Source: Calothrix sp. PCC 7716
Lineage (GTDB): Bacteria > Cyanobacteriota > Cyanobacteriia > Cyanobacteriales > Nostocaceae
Assembly (NCBI RefSeq): GCF_019977735.1
Contig: NZ_AP025018.1
Coordinates: 8,932,580-8,996,579, forward strand
DNA length: 64,000 nucleotides
Direction: 5' to 3'
The notes beneath the pieces are model-generated. The model made no database searches. It saw only the letters and a list, made by a program, of their open reading frames with translations, and had not been told where the DNA came from. Of this stretch, positions 36,467-45,728 are shown one piece after another. Within the stretch, counting starts at the first letter, position 1; each line of letters begins with the position of its first letter. Position numbers and translations under genes: made by a program.

Positions 36467-38834
36467 GAGATTTTTTGGTTGCTGAAAAGACATAGGCTAA
36501 AAATATAGATGATGGTAATAACCAAGAAAATAAAATAGCAACTGATATATATATTTGCAACACCATTATACCATATAAAATAACTAAGATAATAGAAGAA
36601 GCTATTACTTTTTGTCTGTGGAATTTTGATAGCTGATATTCAATGGTTAATGCTGCAATTTTACTGAAAATAATTGCAGTCCCAAGCATGAGAATATCAG
36701 GAATAGCGAAAACCAAACGTTGTTTCATAAAATGATGAGTCGCGTATGCTAAAGATTGACCTCCTGTTAATGATGATTCTTTGACCCAATAGCTCATTGC
36801 ACTAGGTATTATCACCTGGTCAGGCATCCCAGGCGCCATTCCTAAGCGTTTATCATCGCCTGCTGCAATTAAAACAACTTGTTTAGATATAGAGGTAGAT
36901 TTGTTTGCATCTAAATTGTTAAGAAATTCATGGGCAGGAATTTTTGTGTAAACGCGGTCAGGAGGAATTGAATAGTCAACTAAAGGGAATATTCCTAAAA
37001 TAGGACGTAGTTGACTTAATAAACTTAAATTACCTGTGTTTGGACTTTGTTCAATTCTATTCAGTAACTGAGTACGTAAATTTTGATTATTATTACGAGG
37101 TTGAGGTAATTGATTAATTTCCTGTTTTGCCGTGTATACCAGCGCCATTAAATAAGATATCGGGCAAATTTCACGACAATTACTAGAATCTGTTGGTATT
37201 TCAATAAAATTAGTGGATGCATCGGTATAAGCTTTTAACGCCGAATTAGCATTATAAATACCAGTTCTACTAATATCCAACTCGCTATCTTGATTTTGAT
37301 TCAATATTGTGCCAAATATAAACCAAATATTTTGGTTGACAGCATTATTTACTGCTCTTTTTAAGTCTTTATCACCCGATGGTATATTATCTTGTGGTGC
37401 ATCAATGAGAAAATCTAAACTTATTACAGGTGCTTTCAACTCGTTAGCACGTTCTATCAACTTTGCTAAGTAACTGCGGTTCATTGGGTATAGTTGAGAA
37501 TTGTGAAGTTGAGCATTAAGAATAGATTGAGTATCAATTTCAACTAATGCAACAGGCGCCGCTTCATTTGGTATTTGTGATGTAATATCACGATAAGCTG
37601 CTTGAAATAATAAGCGTGTATCAAGAAGTAATTCATGAACAGGGTTCAAAACGCAAAGAGTCAAACTTACAACAACAGTTACCGCTTCAACACGAGTTGG
37701 AAGAATATCCTTTAACTGTTGTTGCCATTTCTTTTTAGATGGAATACGAAATAATTTGGCGCCGGGATGGCAAAATAGTGAAGGTATTAAAAATGAAGAG
37801 GGATATGTTCCTTCATGAAACAAAACTTGACGCGCTTGCACCATAGACTCGTATATATTTAGATGCTTCGCAAGTCCCCGTAAAAAGCTTACCAAAAATT
37901 CTTGCGCGACATTATTATGAATAGGTTCGCGCATTACAATAACTTGGCTAAACCCTAAATTAATCAAAGCATCAGCAATATTCAAACCACTACACGAATT
38001 AAAAATGGCAACTTTTAACCCACGCTCACGAGCTATAGTTAACTTCGATGCTATTTGATTAATAGGTATTGAGACTTGTGGAGCAACACCAATTTCACCC
38101 CCCGTAACTTCACACTCATTACTATGTCCTGCAAAAAATAATATATCCCAACCGCGTTCATCAACAATTGCACTATTAATATCTTTAATTATCTGAGTAG
38201 AACTTATTCCAGGTTGCCAACCAACGAACTCCACATCAGCAACTTTGAATAATGACTTTAAAGCATGACGTTCCTTTCTAAAATCAAGTCCAGTTTCATC
38301 ACCCAAAATTGCTAAAATACGAGGGCGCCTCGACGCTTGCTCATCAATAACACTATTACCTATATTTAAAGGCACCCGAATAATATAAACTTTTTTCTTG
38401 TTAGCTATTTCAGTTCCCAACTCCCAAGCTTCCCAAGGAAAACGATCTAATTCAGTTGAACCACAAGTCAGAAATATTTGTACAGTCTTAGCATCATGAC
38501 TTGCCTTAGTAATAGCAGAACGTATTTCGTATAACTCAGCACCACGTAACCAGCGATTAAAAGCCTTGAGTAAATTCGCTTCAAAATTAGTTAGTTCCTT
38601 GTACCAGTTAGTATTCGGCGTTAAAATTCCTCCATCTAACTTGCGTCCTCGCATTTGTGCCGACTGGTAAAAATTAACATAAGCGTGGCGCCAGTTTTGG
38701 TACGACTTACCCAATGAAGCAGGAAAATTAAGCTGTGCAGTTAACCTTTGCCCTTTTCCCCAAGACAACTCAAACAAACATAGCTGTTCAACATGAAGAA
38801 CCTTGAGATGAAATACACATAACTCAGGCGCCAT
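36459..38834 (-). CDS. CHAT protease fused to a CHASE2 sensor
   Basis: A 791-residue protein with its enzymatic and sensor parts in one chain. The N-terminal ~95 residues are a beta/alpha segment of unknown fold (FELSWGKGQRLTAQLNFP), then a CHAT domain (~100-370) with His237 in FFAGHSNECEVTGG and Cys281 in IFNSCSGLN, both intact. A helix (~400) leads to an extracytoplasmic CHASE2 domain (VALVEIDTQSILNAQL, LIERANELKAPVISLDFLIDAPQDN), and three to four helices end the protein. A cytoplasmic protease governed by an external signal is the simplest reading. It shares the CHAT, CHASE2, DUF928 set with 9.9-16.4 kb, but CHAT and CHASE2 are fused and the kinase is missing. Confidence 0.87.
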   Translation of the reverse strand: MAPELCVFHLKVLHVEQLCLFELSWGKGQRLTAQLNFPASLGKSYQNWRHAYVNFYQSAQMRGRKLDGGILTPNTNWYKELTNFEANLLKAFNRWLRGAELYEIRSAITKASHDAKTVQIFLTCGSTELDRFPWEAWELGTEIANKKKVYIIRVPLNIGNSVIDEQASRRPRILAILGDETGLDFRKERHALKSLFKVADVEFVGWQPGISSTQIIKDINSAIVDERGWDILFFAGHSNECEVTGGEIGVAPQVSIPINQIASKLTIARERGLKVAIFNSCSGLNIADALINLGFSQVIVMREPIHNNVAQEFLVSFLRGLAKHLNIYESMVQARQVLFHEGTYPSSFLIPSLFCHPGAKLFRIPSKKKWQQQLKDILPTRVEAVTVVVSLTLCVLNPVHELLLDTRLLFQAAYRDITSQIPNEAAPVALVEIDTQSILNAQLHNSQLYPMNRSYLAKLIERANELKAPVISLDFLIDAPQDNIPSGDKDLKRAVNNAVNQNIWFIFGTILNQNQDSELDISRTGIYNANSALKAYTDASTNFIEIPTDSSNCREICPISYLMALVYTAKQEINQLPQPRNNNQNLRTQLLNRIEQSPNTGNLSLLSQLRPILGIFPLVDYSIPPDRVYTKIPAHEFLNNLDANKSTSISKQVVLIAAGDDKRLGMAPGMPDQVIIPSAMSYWVKESSLTGGQSLAYATHHFMKQRLVFAIPDILMLGTAIIFSKIAALTIEYQLSKFHRQKVIASSIILVILYGIMVLQIYISVAILFSWLLPSSIFLAYVFSATKKSHV

Positions 38835-38932
38835 AGATAACTCCCTAACCCTTCACCCCAATACTTTGCTCAAACAATGTAGAGTTTATAGCATCCGTAT
38901 TAAAAAAGTAAATTACATTTCAGTATTTGTAA

Positions 38933-39127
38933 CATTGTGGGCGCCTGTTACAAAAACGGGTAGGAGAGGTGCCAGAAAATGTAAAAGTAAGCATTAAAGC
39001 TCTTTCTTGCTCTCAATTAGACTCTTTAGGTGACGCAATACTTGATTTTACATCAATTGATGACTTACATAACTGGCTGCAAGCAAATCCACCACTATCC
39101 GACCTAGATGACAGATACGACTACTGA
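38933..39127 (+). pseudogene. DUF4351 C-terminal remnant (PD-(D/E)XK transposase-related gene)
   Basis: The frame ending at 39127 reads RLLQKRVGEVPENVKVSIKA and continues LSCSQLDSLGDAILDFTSID with HNWLQANPPL, the DUF4351 domain that closes Rpn/PD-(D/E)XK-type proteins in cyanobacteria. The catalytic N-terminal part and start are missing. The nearby 488-base gap (38835-39322) also holds the ATCCGTTAC-type repeat at 39171. Degraded; no function expected. Confidence 0.7.
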
Positions 39128-39170
39128 TTAATTTTATATGTTGGGTTCCGTTCCTCCACTTAACCTACAG

Positions 39171-39202
39171 TCATCCGTTACATCCGTTTATCATCCGTTG
39201 CC
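39171..39202. repeat. ATCCGTTAC-family repeat, intergenic copy
   Basis: TCATCCGTTACATCCGTTTA followed by TCATCCGTTGCC. It matches the copy at 62749 (inverted) almost base for base. Confidence 0.75.
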
Positions 39203-39322
39203 AGTTTGGTATATATACGTAATTATTTTTACAGATGACGATATTATCTACTGAGGATAAAATTTGTTAGAGATGGCGCCATGCCTCTGTTATAAAAAGC
39301 TCTTTTAGTTTATCAGGTATAT

Positions 39323-39910
39323 ATGGGATTAATAATTTTTTTGGTTGTTGTAATTGCTACAACTGCTGTTATATTCATTAATTGTTATAACGATTTGGTA
39401 AAGTTTCGGAATCGCTATAAAAATGCTTATTCTCAAATTGATGTTCAGTTGCAGCGTCGTTATGATTTAATTCCAAATTTGGTGGAGACGGCGAAGGGAT
39501 ATATGAAGCACGAGCGCGAAACCCTTGAGGCTGTGATTAATGCTCGAAATTCGGCTATAAATGCTAGTGGTAATGCAGCACGTAACCCTGGAGAAACAAG
39601 AGCGATGCAACAGTTGGGTAGCGCTGAAGCTGCACTAAGTAGCGCCTTGGGTAGATTGATGGTAATTACTGAGTCTTATCCTGAACTCAAAGCTGACCAA
39701 ACGATGGCGCATGTTATGGAGGAGCTTTCTTCGACAGAAAACCGCGTTGCTTTTGCACGTCAAGCTTTTAATGATGCGGTGACTTTGTATAACACTAAGC
39801 GCGAGGTGTTTCCTAGTAATTTAATTGCTGATTCGTTTAACTTTGCTTCTGCAAATTTGCTAGAAGAAGTTGCACCAGAAGTTAGAAATGTTCCGCGCGT
39901 ATCTTTTTAA
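39323..39910 (+). CDS. LemA-family protein
   Basis: A 195-residue protein with one N-terminal membrane helix (~2-20) and the LemA helical bundle: YNDLVKFRNRYKNAYSQIDVQLQRRYDLIPNLVETAKGY, then SAEAALSSALGRLMVITESYPELKADQ and the closing FNDAVTLYNTKREVFPSNLIA. The role of LemA is not established; it often sits beside M48 or HtpX-like proteases. Here the M48 gene begins 6 bases after the stop, so they form a two-gene operon. The start ATG follows no strong ribosome binding site. Confidence 0.93.
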   Translation: MGLIIFLVVVIATTAVIFINCYNDLVKFRNRYKNAYSQIDVQLQRRYDLIPNLVETAKGYMKHERETLEAVINARNSAINASGNAARNPGETRAMQQLGSAEAALSSALGRLMVITESYPELKADQTMAHVMEELSSTENRVAFARQAFNDAVTLYNTKREVFPSNLIADSFNFASANLLEEVAPEVRNVPRVSF

Positions 39911-39916
39911 GTTGCT

Positions 39917-41791
39917 ATGAATTTTTTTGAGAATCAGGATAAGGCACGCCAAAATACTCAGCATTTATTTGTGTTCTTTGGTGTGTCTATTTTTATTATG
40001 ATTGTGGCAGTTTATATTGCCATGCTGTTTTTCTTTCGTCTGGCGCCGCGTGTTTGGTGGCATCCTCAGTTATTTCTCGCAGTAGCAGGTGTAACAACGC
40101 TTGCTATTGGACTTGGGAGTGCTTATAAAATTATTTGTTTGCGTGAAGGTGGTTGGGTTATTGCCGAAGAGTTGGGGGGACGCGAAATTATAGATGACAT
40201 GGCGAATGAACGCGAGCGTCAGCTATTGAATATTGTCGAGGAAATGGCGATTGCATCGGGTATTCCCGTTCCACCTGTTTATATTTTGGATAAAGAATAT
40301 AGTATTAATGCGTTTGCTGCTGGGTTTACAATTAATGATGCAGTAATTGGTGTGACTCGTGGTTGTTTGGATAGCTTTGACCGTGATGAGTTACAAGGTG
40401 TAATAGGGCATGAGTTCAGCCATATCTTAAATGGTGATATGGGCATAAATCTACGGTTGATGGGCTTGTTACACGGGATTTTATTTATTTACATCGCTGG
40501 TGAGTTGTTACTACGTACTCGTGGTGGTTCGCGCGATAAAGGTATGCCTCTATGGGCGTTAGGATTGATTCTAATGGCTATTGGTGGTATTGGTTTATTG
40601 TGTGGGCGCCTCATTAAAGCTGCTGTTTCTCGGCAAAGAGAGTTTCTTGCTGATGCTTCTTCTGTACAGTTTACTCGTAATCCAGATGCAATCGCAGGCG
40701 CCTTGGAAAAGCTGCGAAGAATGGATACACGATTAATTTCTCCTCATGCTGAAGCTGCTAGTCATATGTTCTTCGGCAAAGTCACAAATATTTACTTCTG
40801 GGAAGAAATGCTCGCTACTCATCCACCAATTCAAGAACGAATTCGTCGTGTCCGTGGAGTGAAAGTTAAACAGGCACCTGATTCAAGAACGCCCAGAAAT
40901 AATTCTACTACACAAGACTATTTAGCTATGGGGTTTGCGAGCAGTACATCAACTATTCCATCTCAAGTTGTTGCCAAAGTCGGAACAGTGGCGCCAGAAA
41001 ATTTAACTCATGCTCAAGGTTTACTCGCGCAGTTACCAGAATCTTTACGCGCAGAAGTTCGAGATACTACTAGTGCAATGGCAATTTTATTTGCGCTTGC
41101 TTTAAGTACTACAGATGCTCAACAAAAAAGTCAAATAGAGTGGCTGCGACAAGTACAACCAGAAGATATAGTAGAAAAAACCCTAACAATAAATATTAAA
41201 ATCAGACTATTAAATAAAAACATTCGTTTACCCTTAGTAGATTTAACTATACCAGCATTACGACAACTGCCCACTGTTGAATGCCAAAGGGTATGTAAAA
41301 CGGTTCAAGGTTTAGCCAAAGCAAGCGGTAAACTAGAATTATGGGATTTTATATTACAGTTAGTACTGTGGCATCGCTTACAATCACCCCTAAATTTCGA
41401 TATGATGACAACACAAATTAATTCAATCGAAGAAGTTTGGAATGATTGTTTACAAGTACTGTCAGTAATAGCACGAATTGGTGACTCTAATATAGACGCG
41501 GCAACATATGCATTTCGTTCAGGAATTTATAGATTACCCAATAACAGCGAACTAGAAAAACCAGATACACTTGTTAAATGTAATTTTGCGGAAGTTAAAA
41601 ACAGTCTCGAACGCTTGCGTCTTGCCAACGGTAAAATTAAGCAAGCTATTGTTGATGCTTGCGCGCATACAGTATTAACAGATAATAAGGTCACAAATCA
41701 AGAAGCTGACCTCCTACGTGCGGTTGCAATGACTCTAGACTGTCCTATCCCCCCATTCTTAAACAAACATAACGCATCTACCAAAAAATAA
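39917..41791 (+). CDS. M48 family membrane metalloprotease
   Basis: A 624-residue HtpX-like zinc protease. Two helices (~18-45 and ~55-75) precede the catalytic block: GVIGHEFSHILNGD gives HEFSH, and the third zinc ligand lies in EFLADASSVQFTRNPD. More helices lie between (~185-230). The C-terminal ~300 residues form a helical region beyond the protease that resembles the tellurite-resistance/TerB-like end of cyanobacterial M48 relatives (DACAHTVLTDNKVTNQEADLLRAVAMTLDCP). It probably acts on membrane or envelope proteins, with LemA as partner. The gene runs right after lemA and ends at a hairpin. Confidence 0.92.
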   Translation: MNFFENQDKARQNTQHLFVFFGVSIFIMIVAVYIAMLFFFRLAPRVWWHPQLFLAVAGVTTLAIGLGSAYKIICLREGGWVIAEELGGREIIDDMANERERQLLNIVEEMAIASGIPVPPVYILDKEYSINAFAAGFTINDAVIGVTRGCLDSFDRDELQGVIGHEFSHILNGDMGINLRLMGLLHGILFIYIAGELLLRTRGGSRDKGMPLWALGLILMAIGGIGLLCGRLIKAAVSRQREFLADASSVQFTRNPDAIAGALEKLRRMDTRLISPHAEAASHMFFGKVTNIYFWEEMLATHPPIQERIRRVRGVKVKQAPDSRTPRNNSTTQDYLAMGFASSTSTIPSQVVAKVGTVAPENLTHAQGLLAQLPESLRAEVRDTTSAMAILFALALSTTDAQQKSQIEWLRQVQPEDIVEKTLTINIKIRLLNKNIRLPLVDLTIPALRQLPTVECQRVCKTVQGLAKASGKLELWDFILQLVLWHRLQSPLNFDMMTTQINSIEEVWNDCLQVLSVIARIGDSNIDAATYAFRSGIYRLPNNSELEKPDTLVKCNFAEVKNSLERLRLANGKIKQAIVDACAHTVLTDNKVTNQEADLLRAVAMTLDCPIPPFLNKHNASTKK

Positions 41792-41815
41792 TTGTCTCAT
41801 GTAATTATCTTGTGA

Positions 41816-41835
41816 GACGGGCAAAAATGCCCGTC
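41816..41835 (+). terminator. GACGGGCA...TGCCCGTC hairpin
   Basis: An 8-bp perfect stem with a 4-base loop, 24 bases after the M48 stop. It is one of the GGGCA..TGCCC intergenic hairpins that recur in the window. Confidence 0.65.
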
Positions 41836-42076
41836 CCATTAAAACTATATCTATTGGACTAGGAAAAAAGTCATGTTTCAACAATTATAAGTATTATATT
41901 AAAAGTTTTAGCTAATTAAGTATACAGCTAGTAATAAAAGTTTTAAGTCAAATATCTGCCATTTTAAAGATTTATTAAGCAAATTTTTGAGTTTATATAG
42001 TAATTACTACACAGTCCTTGACCAAGAAAGCGAGGGCTTATATTTTTGTCACACAACTATTTTGGAGAATATATTT

Positions 42077-42703
42077 ATGTTACAACGGCTTTCTGTATTA
42101 TTAGTTCTTGCTTCTATGTCAGTGTTTGGAAGTTCCTTGACAGCTAAAGCAGAAACCCCAAGCGGTACTATATCAACTAGTGCAGCAGATTTAGTTGTTC
42201 AACCTTCAAATGCATTTAACACGGCACCTGTACAAGCACAAGTCGCTCAAACTCCAGTAGCACAAACAATAGACCCAGGTCGTCCAACGCGCGGTGTTTC
42301 TAGCTATATCGGGGTTGCAGGTAATATTGGTTTAGGTGGAGATTCTGCGCTAGGTGATACTAACTTTACTGTAATTAGTAAGATTGGATTAACAAATTCA
42401 CTTTCTGCACGTCCTTCTGTAGTTATTGGTGACGACCCTGTAGTTTTAGTACCTTTGACATATGACCTGACGGCACGCACAGCAGACGCTTTTGAAGATA
42501 CGCTTGCAATTGCACCGTTTGTTGGAGCAGGTGTGGCAATAGAAACTAGCGAAGACGCTGATGTTGGTTTGTTATTAACAGGTGGTGTTGACGTACCCTT
42601 AAGTACTAACTTCACTGCAAATGCAACTGTGAATGCTGCATTTTTAAGTGAGACCGATGTCGGTTTAGTTCTAGGTGTCGGTTACAACTTCAACGGCTTG
42701 TAA
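42077..42703 (+). CDS. Small outer-membrane-type beta-barrel protein
   Basis: A 208-residue protein from ATG 42077, preceded by TTGGAGAATA (GGAG). The signal peptide is clear (LQRLSVLLVLASMSVFGSSLTAKA). The mature protein has an Ala/Val/Gln-rich linker (~30-70), then strands of alternating polarity (GVSSYIGVAGNIGLGG, ALGDTNFTVISKIGLT, DLTARTADAFEDTLAIAPFVGAGVAI, VGLVLGVGYNFNGL) ending in an aromatic-leucine residue, the pattern of eight-strand outer membrane barrels. I cannot name the family. The preceding 285 bases hold only AT-rich sequence and the hairpin at 41816. Confidence 0.7.
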   Translation: MLQRLSVLLVLASMSVFGSSLTAKAETPSGTISTSAADLVVQPSNAFNTAPVQAQVAQTPVAQTIDPGRPTRGVSSYIGVAGNIGLGGDSALGDTNFTVISKIGLTNSLSARPSVVIGDDPVVLVPLTYDLTARTADAFEDTLAIAPFVGAGVAIETSEDADVGLLLTGGVDVPLSTNFTANATVNAAFLSETDVGLVLGVGYNFNGL

Positions 42704-42734
42704 ATCATTATCTATGCTACTAGTGGCAAGAGTA

Positions 42735-42752
42735 AGGTGGGTACTGCCCACC
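42735..42752. terminator. GGTGGGTACTGCCCACC hairpin
   Basis: A short, GC-rich inverted repeat 32 bases after the beta-barrel gene's stop. There is no T-run, so termination is plausible but unproven. Confidence 0.45.
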
Positions 42753-42908
42753 ATACAGCTTTCCACAACTTTTGAAAAGATAACGCTCTTCTCTTCTCTT
42801 TTATTATGAAACGGGCAAGGATGCTCATTCTACAAGATGATTAGATGCTTAATCTATTTTTTGGAAGTTTTTTAAAGTACACGTTTAGGCGCCATTGCAT
42901 ACATATAT

Positions 42909-44537
42909 TTAATTATAAACACGGTTATATTTGTCGTATTCAATTTTTCCATAATCTAGTTTAATAATGCGGTCTGCAACAGCAAAAAAGTGGTCGTCGT
43001 GACTAATTACGATAACTGTTTTTCCTCGTTGCTTGAGATTCATGATAATTTGTTTATAGAAGATTTCTCTAAATATAGGGTCTTGGTCTGATGCCCATTC
43101 GTCGAATAAATAGATAGGACGGTTTTCTAAATATGCTGCAAGTAATGCTAAACGTTTACGCTGTCCTTGTGAAAGCGATGTAGTTGATAGTTTATTATCT
43201 TTTATTTCAACTTTACTGTCTAGCTGTAATTCTCTTAGATATTCACTTGCTTGTGTTTTCGCTAATTTACTATCTAAGCCTGTGATGCGTTCAAATAAGT
43301 AGTAGTCAGAAAATACTACTGAAAAGTGCTGCCGATACCATTCGCGTTTATCGTCCGTAATTAATTTGTTATTTAGACGTATTTTACCAGATTCGGGAGT
43401 GTATAATCCTGTAATGAGTTTGGCTAACGATGATTTACCGCTACCGTTACCACCAACTATAAATACGACTTCGCCTTGATTAAATGTTAAGTTTATTGGG
43501 CCAAGTGTAAATTTACTGTCTTCTTTCTCGCTTCTATATGTATGGGTAACTTCTTCTAGTTCTAATTTATTCCAATTGTGGGTAATAGGGTGCAGTATAA
43601 ATTGGTTGTTTTCGGTCTGCGCTGCTAGTGATAACCCCATTGTTTGAATTTTATCTAATGCTACACTTGCTCTTGCTAACTGTTGAAGTTTATCTAATAT
43701 GCTTTGCATTGGTAGCATCATATACGTCAAAGTTAACACATACGCGGAAAGTACAGATGGAGCAATACTAATAAACTGTGGTACGGTAAATAAGAGTAGC
43801 CCGATTAAAATAAAAAATAGTAAGTTTCCCCATCCTGTTGAAACTGAGTAAGTGAATAGTGCTGCTGAATTTTGATTTCGTGATTTAGCTGCACTCACTT
43901 GCAAGTCTTCAGTAAAAAAATCTTGGCGCCGTGTTGCGTTTAACTTCAGTTCTTTAACACCGTCGGTTATGGCACGAAAATGCTGGAATAAATTATCTTG
44001 TTCGCTGCGCGCTAGCTTCAAAAAATAATCCGCACGACTTATCAATATCTGAACGCTTCCAACTCCCATCATTAAAAAGCCGATGGTGAAAGCAAAGACT
44101 GTGCCCGATAACCATAACATGTAAGCCAAACACCCAACAATGACGGCTATATCCACACAAATAAATGGTATGGCGTAAACTGTGCTTGATAAAGTTGATA
44201 CATCCTCTGTCAACGTCGCCAGCAACTTTGAGGCGCCGAGTTCTTCAAGATGACGCAATGGTGAATACAAAATTCCATCACTCAACCCTAACCGCAGCTT
44301 ATACACCGCATTTTGCGAAAGCTTAATTAATAGAACTTGCGAGACTACACTGCTAATGAGAACAACTAACGCCAAAATTGGGAACTGTGTCGCCAAATCT
44401 TGAGTATAATTACCACTTACTGCACTGTTGATTAGCGCAATTAATCGAGCAGAAGTTCCACCACTAATTAAACCCGTCAGAATCGCAATTGCAACCTGTA
44501 TTCGTGACGCGCGCAATAATAACCAAATCAAATTCAT
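42909..44537 (-). CDS. Cyclic-peptide-export-type ABC transporter (SyrD/YojI-like)
   Basis: A 542-residue half transporter: a six-helix membrane domain (~5-300) fused to an ATPase (~325-540). Walker A is GGNGSGKSSL, the signature LSQGQRKRLALLAAYLE and Walker B PIYLFDEWASDQDP. The DEWASDQDP element is characteristic of the cyclic peptide export group (YojI/PvdE/SyrD), which secretes non-ribosomal or ribosomal cyclic peptides or siderophore precursors. No peptide-synthesis genes are visible in the window, so the cargo is unknown. A TetR gene lies upstream on the same strand, separated by 458 bases. Confidence 0.9.
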   Translation of the reverse strand: MNLIWLLLRASRIQVAIAILTGLISGGTSARLIALINSAVSGNYTQDLATQFPILALVVLISSVVSQVLLIKLSQNAVYKLRLGLSDGILYSPLRHLEELGASKLLATLTEDVSTLSSTVYAIPFICVDIAVIVGCLAYMLWLSGTVFAFTIGFLMMGVGSVQILISRADYFLKLARSEQDNLFQHFRAITDGVKELKLNATRRQDFFTEDLQVSAAKSRNQNSAALFTYSVSTGWGNLLFFILIGLLLFTVPQFISIAPSVLSAYVLTLTYMMLPMQSILDKLQQLARASVALDKIQTMGLSLAAQTENNQFILHPITHNWNKLELEEVTHTYRSEKEDSKFTLGPINLTFNQGEVVFIVGGNGSGKSSLAKLITGLYTPESGKIRLNNKLITDDKREWYRQHFSVVFSDYYLFERITGLDSKLAKTQASEYLRELQLDSKVEIKDNKLSTTSLSQGQRKRLALLAAYLENRPIYLFDEWASDQDPIFREIFYKQIIMNLKQRGKTVIVISHDDHFFAVADRIIKLDYGKIEYDKYNRVYN

Positions 44538-44995
44538 TTACAAATACCTAGTAGCCTAAAGCATGGTTTTCAGATGACCAAAGGGTAGTATGAGTTATTA
44601 GTTAGTACTATTTCTATCGCAAACTTTTTTACCTTAACAAATAAAATTACTAGATTAACTATTCACGAAAAATTTCTTATTATGAACATAATTTTAGTAA
44701 TCTGAGTTACATTGCTATTTACTATACATTTCTTTATTCAGCCTCAAGCCCTTGCTATCCGGTCAATTTTTCACAAATTAGCGTGCCTGTCACAATTATT
44801 TTATTAATGCTCAGTAGTATCAAAATTATCACTCATTCCCCAAATACCCTGAATTCTCTTTCATTCAATTACAGTACAAAAAATGACTGAGTAAGTACGT
44901 CTTATACGTCTAATATTGCCAGCATATTTTACGGATTTACTGGCAATATTTAATACCTCAATGATGGTGATAAATCATACACCAAAAATCACAGC
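44538..44995. other. AT-rich intergenic region with an 11-bp inverted repeat
   Basis: About 460 bases without a gene. At 44912-44950 AATATTGCCAG pairs with CTGGCAATATT around a 17-base loop, a possible TetR-gene terminator or regulatory site. Nothing else was recognised. Confidence 0.45.
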
Positions 44996-45619
44996 TTAAA
45001 TTTTAGGAACAGGTACAGCTTCGTTAAATACTACACCGAAGCATATTGATACTATTTGTTCGACTTTCTCATCAAAACTAATGTCTCCAAATGCGGAGCC
45101 ATCTAATAACGTTTGAGCGAATATCACAAAAATCATACTCAATAACGCATCCGTTGCAATTGGTCGAACTGGATATTGCGCGCGTAGTTGCTGCACTATA
45201 TCTAATAACATCAGCTCAGTGTTAGATAATTTTTTACCCTCTGCCTTACTCACCAGTTTCTTTTGCTCTTGCATCATATGAAATATACACTCCGTTGGAT
45301 GTAATGATGCCCATTTGATTAAACCACGAATCACCACTGTAAAACGCATTAATGGTTCTGATATATCATTACCATCAATAATTACAGCCTCTATTTGACC
45401 CAATATTCCACTTGTCAACGCTTGCGCTAGTTCGTCTTTACTCTTAAAATGAGTATACAAACTCGCTTTCGATTTAAAACCTGCCCCCATTCTAATCTCA
45501 TCTATTGAGGCGCCTTCGTAACCCTTCACTGTAAATAACTTCAGCGCAACCGCTAAAATCTTACTTCGACTGTCTTGCCCCTCTACCTTTGGCGATGCTA
45601 GTAATGCACTCTCACTCAT
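44996..45619 (-). CDS. TetR-family transcriptional regulator
   Basis: A 207-residue regulator. The N-terminal helix-turn-helix is KILAVALKLFTVKGYEGASI, then DEIRMGAGFKSKASLYTHFKSKDEL, the TetR DNA-binding motif, followed by an all-helical ligand-binding and dimer domain. It would repress genes until a small molecule binds. A perfect 16-bp palindrome at 45651 lies 32 bases upstream of its ATG and 63 bases before the divergent 45729 gene, so both are likely regulated from it. The downstream ABC exporter may also be a target, but no palindrome copy lies before it. Confidence 0.93.
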   Translation of the reverse strand: MSESALLASPKVEGQDSRSKILAVALKLFTVKGYEGASIDEIRMGAGFKSKASLYTHFKSKDELAQALTSGILGQIEAVIIDGNDISEPLMRFTVVIRGLIKWASLHPTECIFHMMQEQKKLVSKAEGKKLSNTELMLLDIVQQLRAQYPVRPIATDALLSMIFVIFAQTLLDGSAFGDISFDEKVEQIVSICFGVVFNEAVPVPKI

Positions 45620-45650
45620 GGTTTTATGATTTTATTAATATATACATCGT

Positions 45651-45666
45651 ATCCGAACGTTCGGAT
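45651..45666. promoter_or_regulatory. Candidate TetR operator ATCCGAACGTTCGGAT
   Basis: A perfectly symmetric 16-mer in the divergent promoter region between the TetR gene and the 45729 gene. Its length and position are typical of TetR-family operators. Confidence 0.75.
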
Positions 45667-45728
45667 GTTGTATTAAAGTTAAAATATAACTTTGTGTTTT
45701 GTCAAGGAATTAGTAGGAATTAATAATT

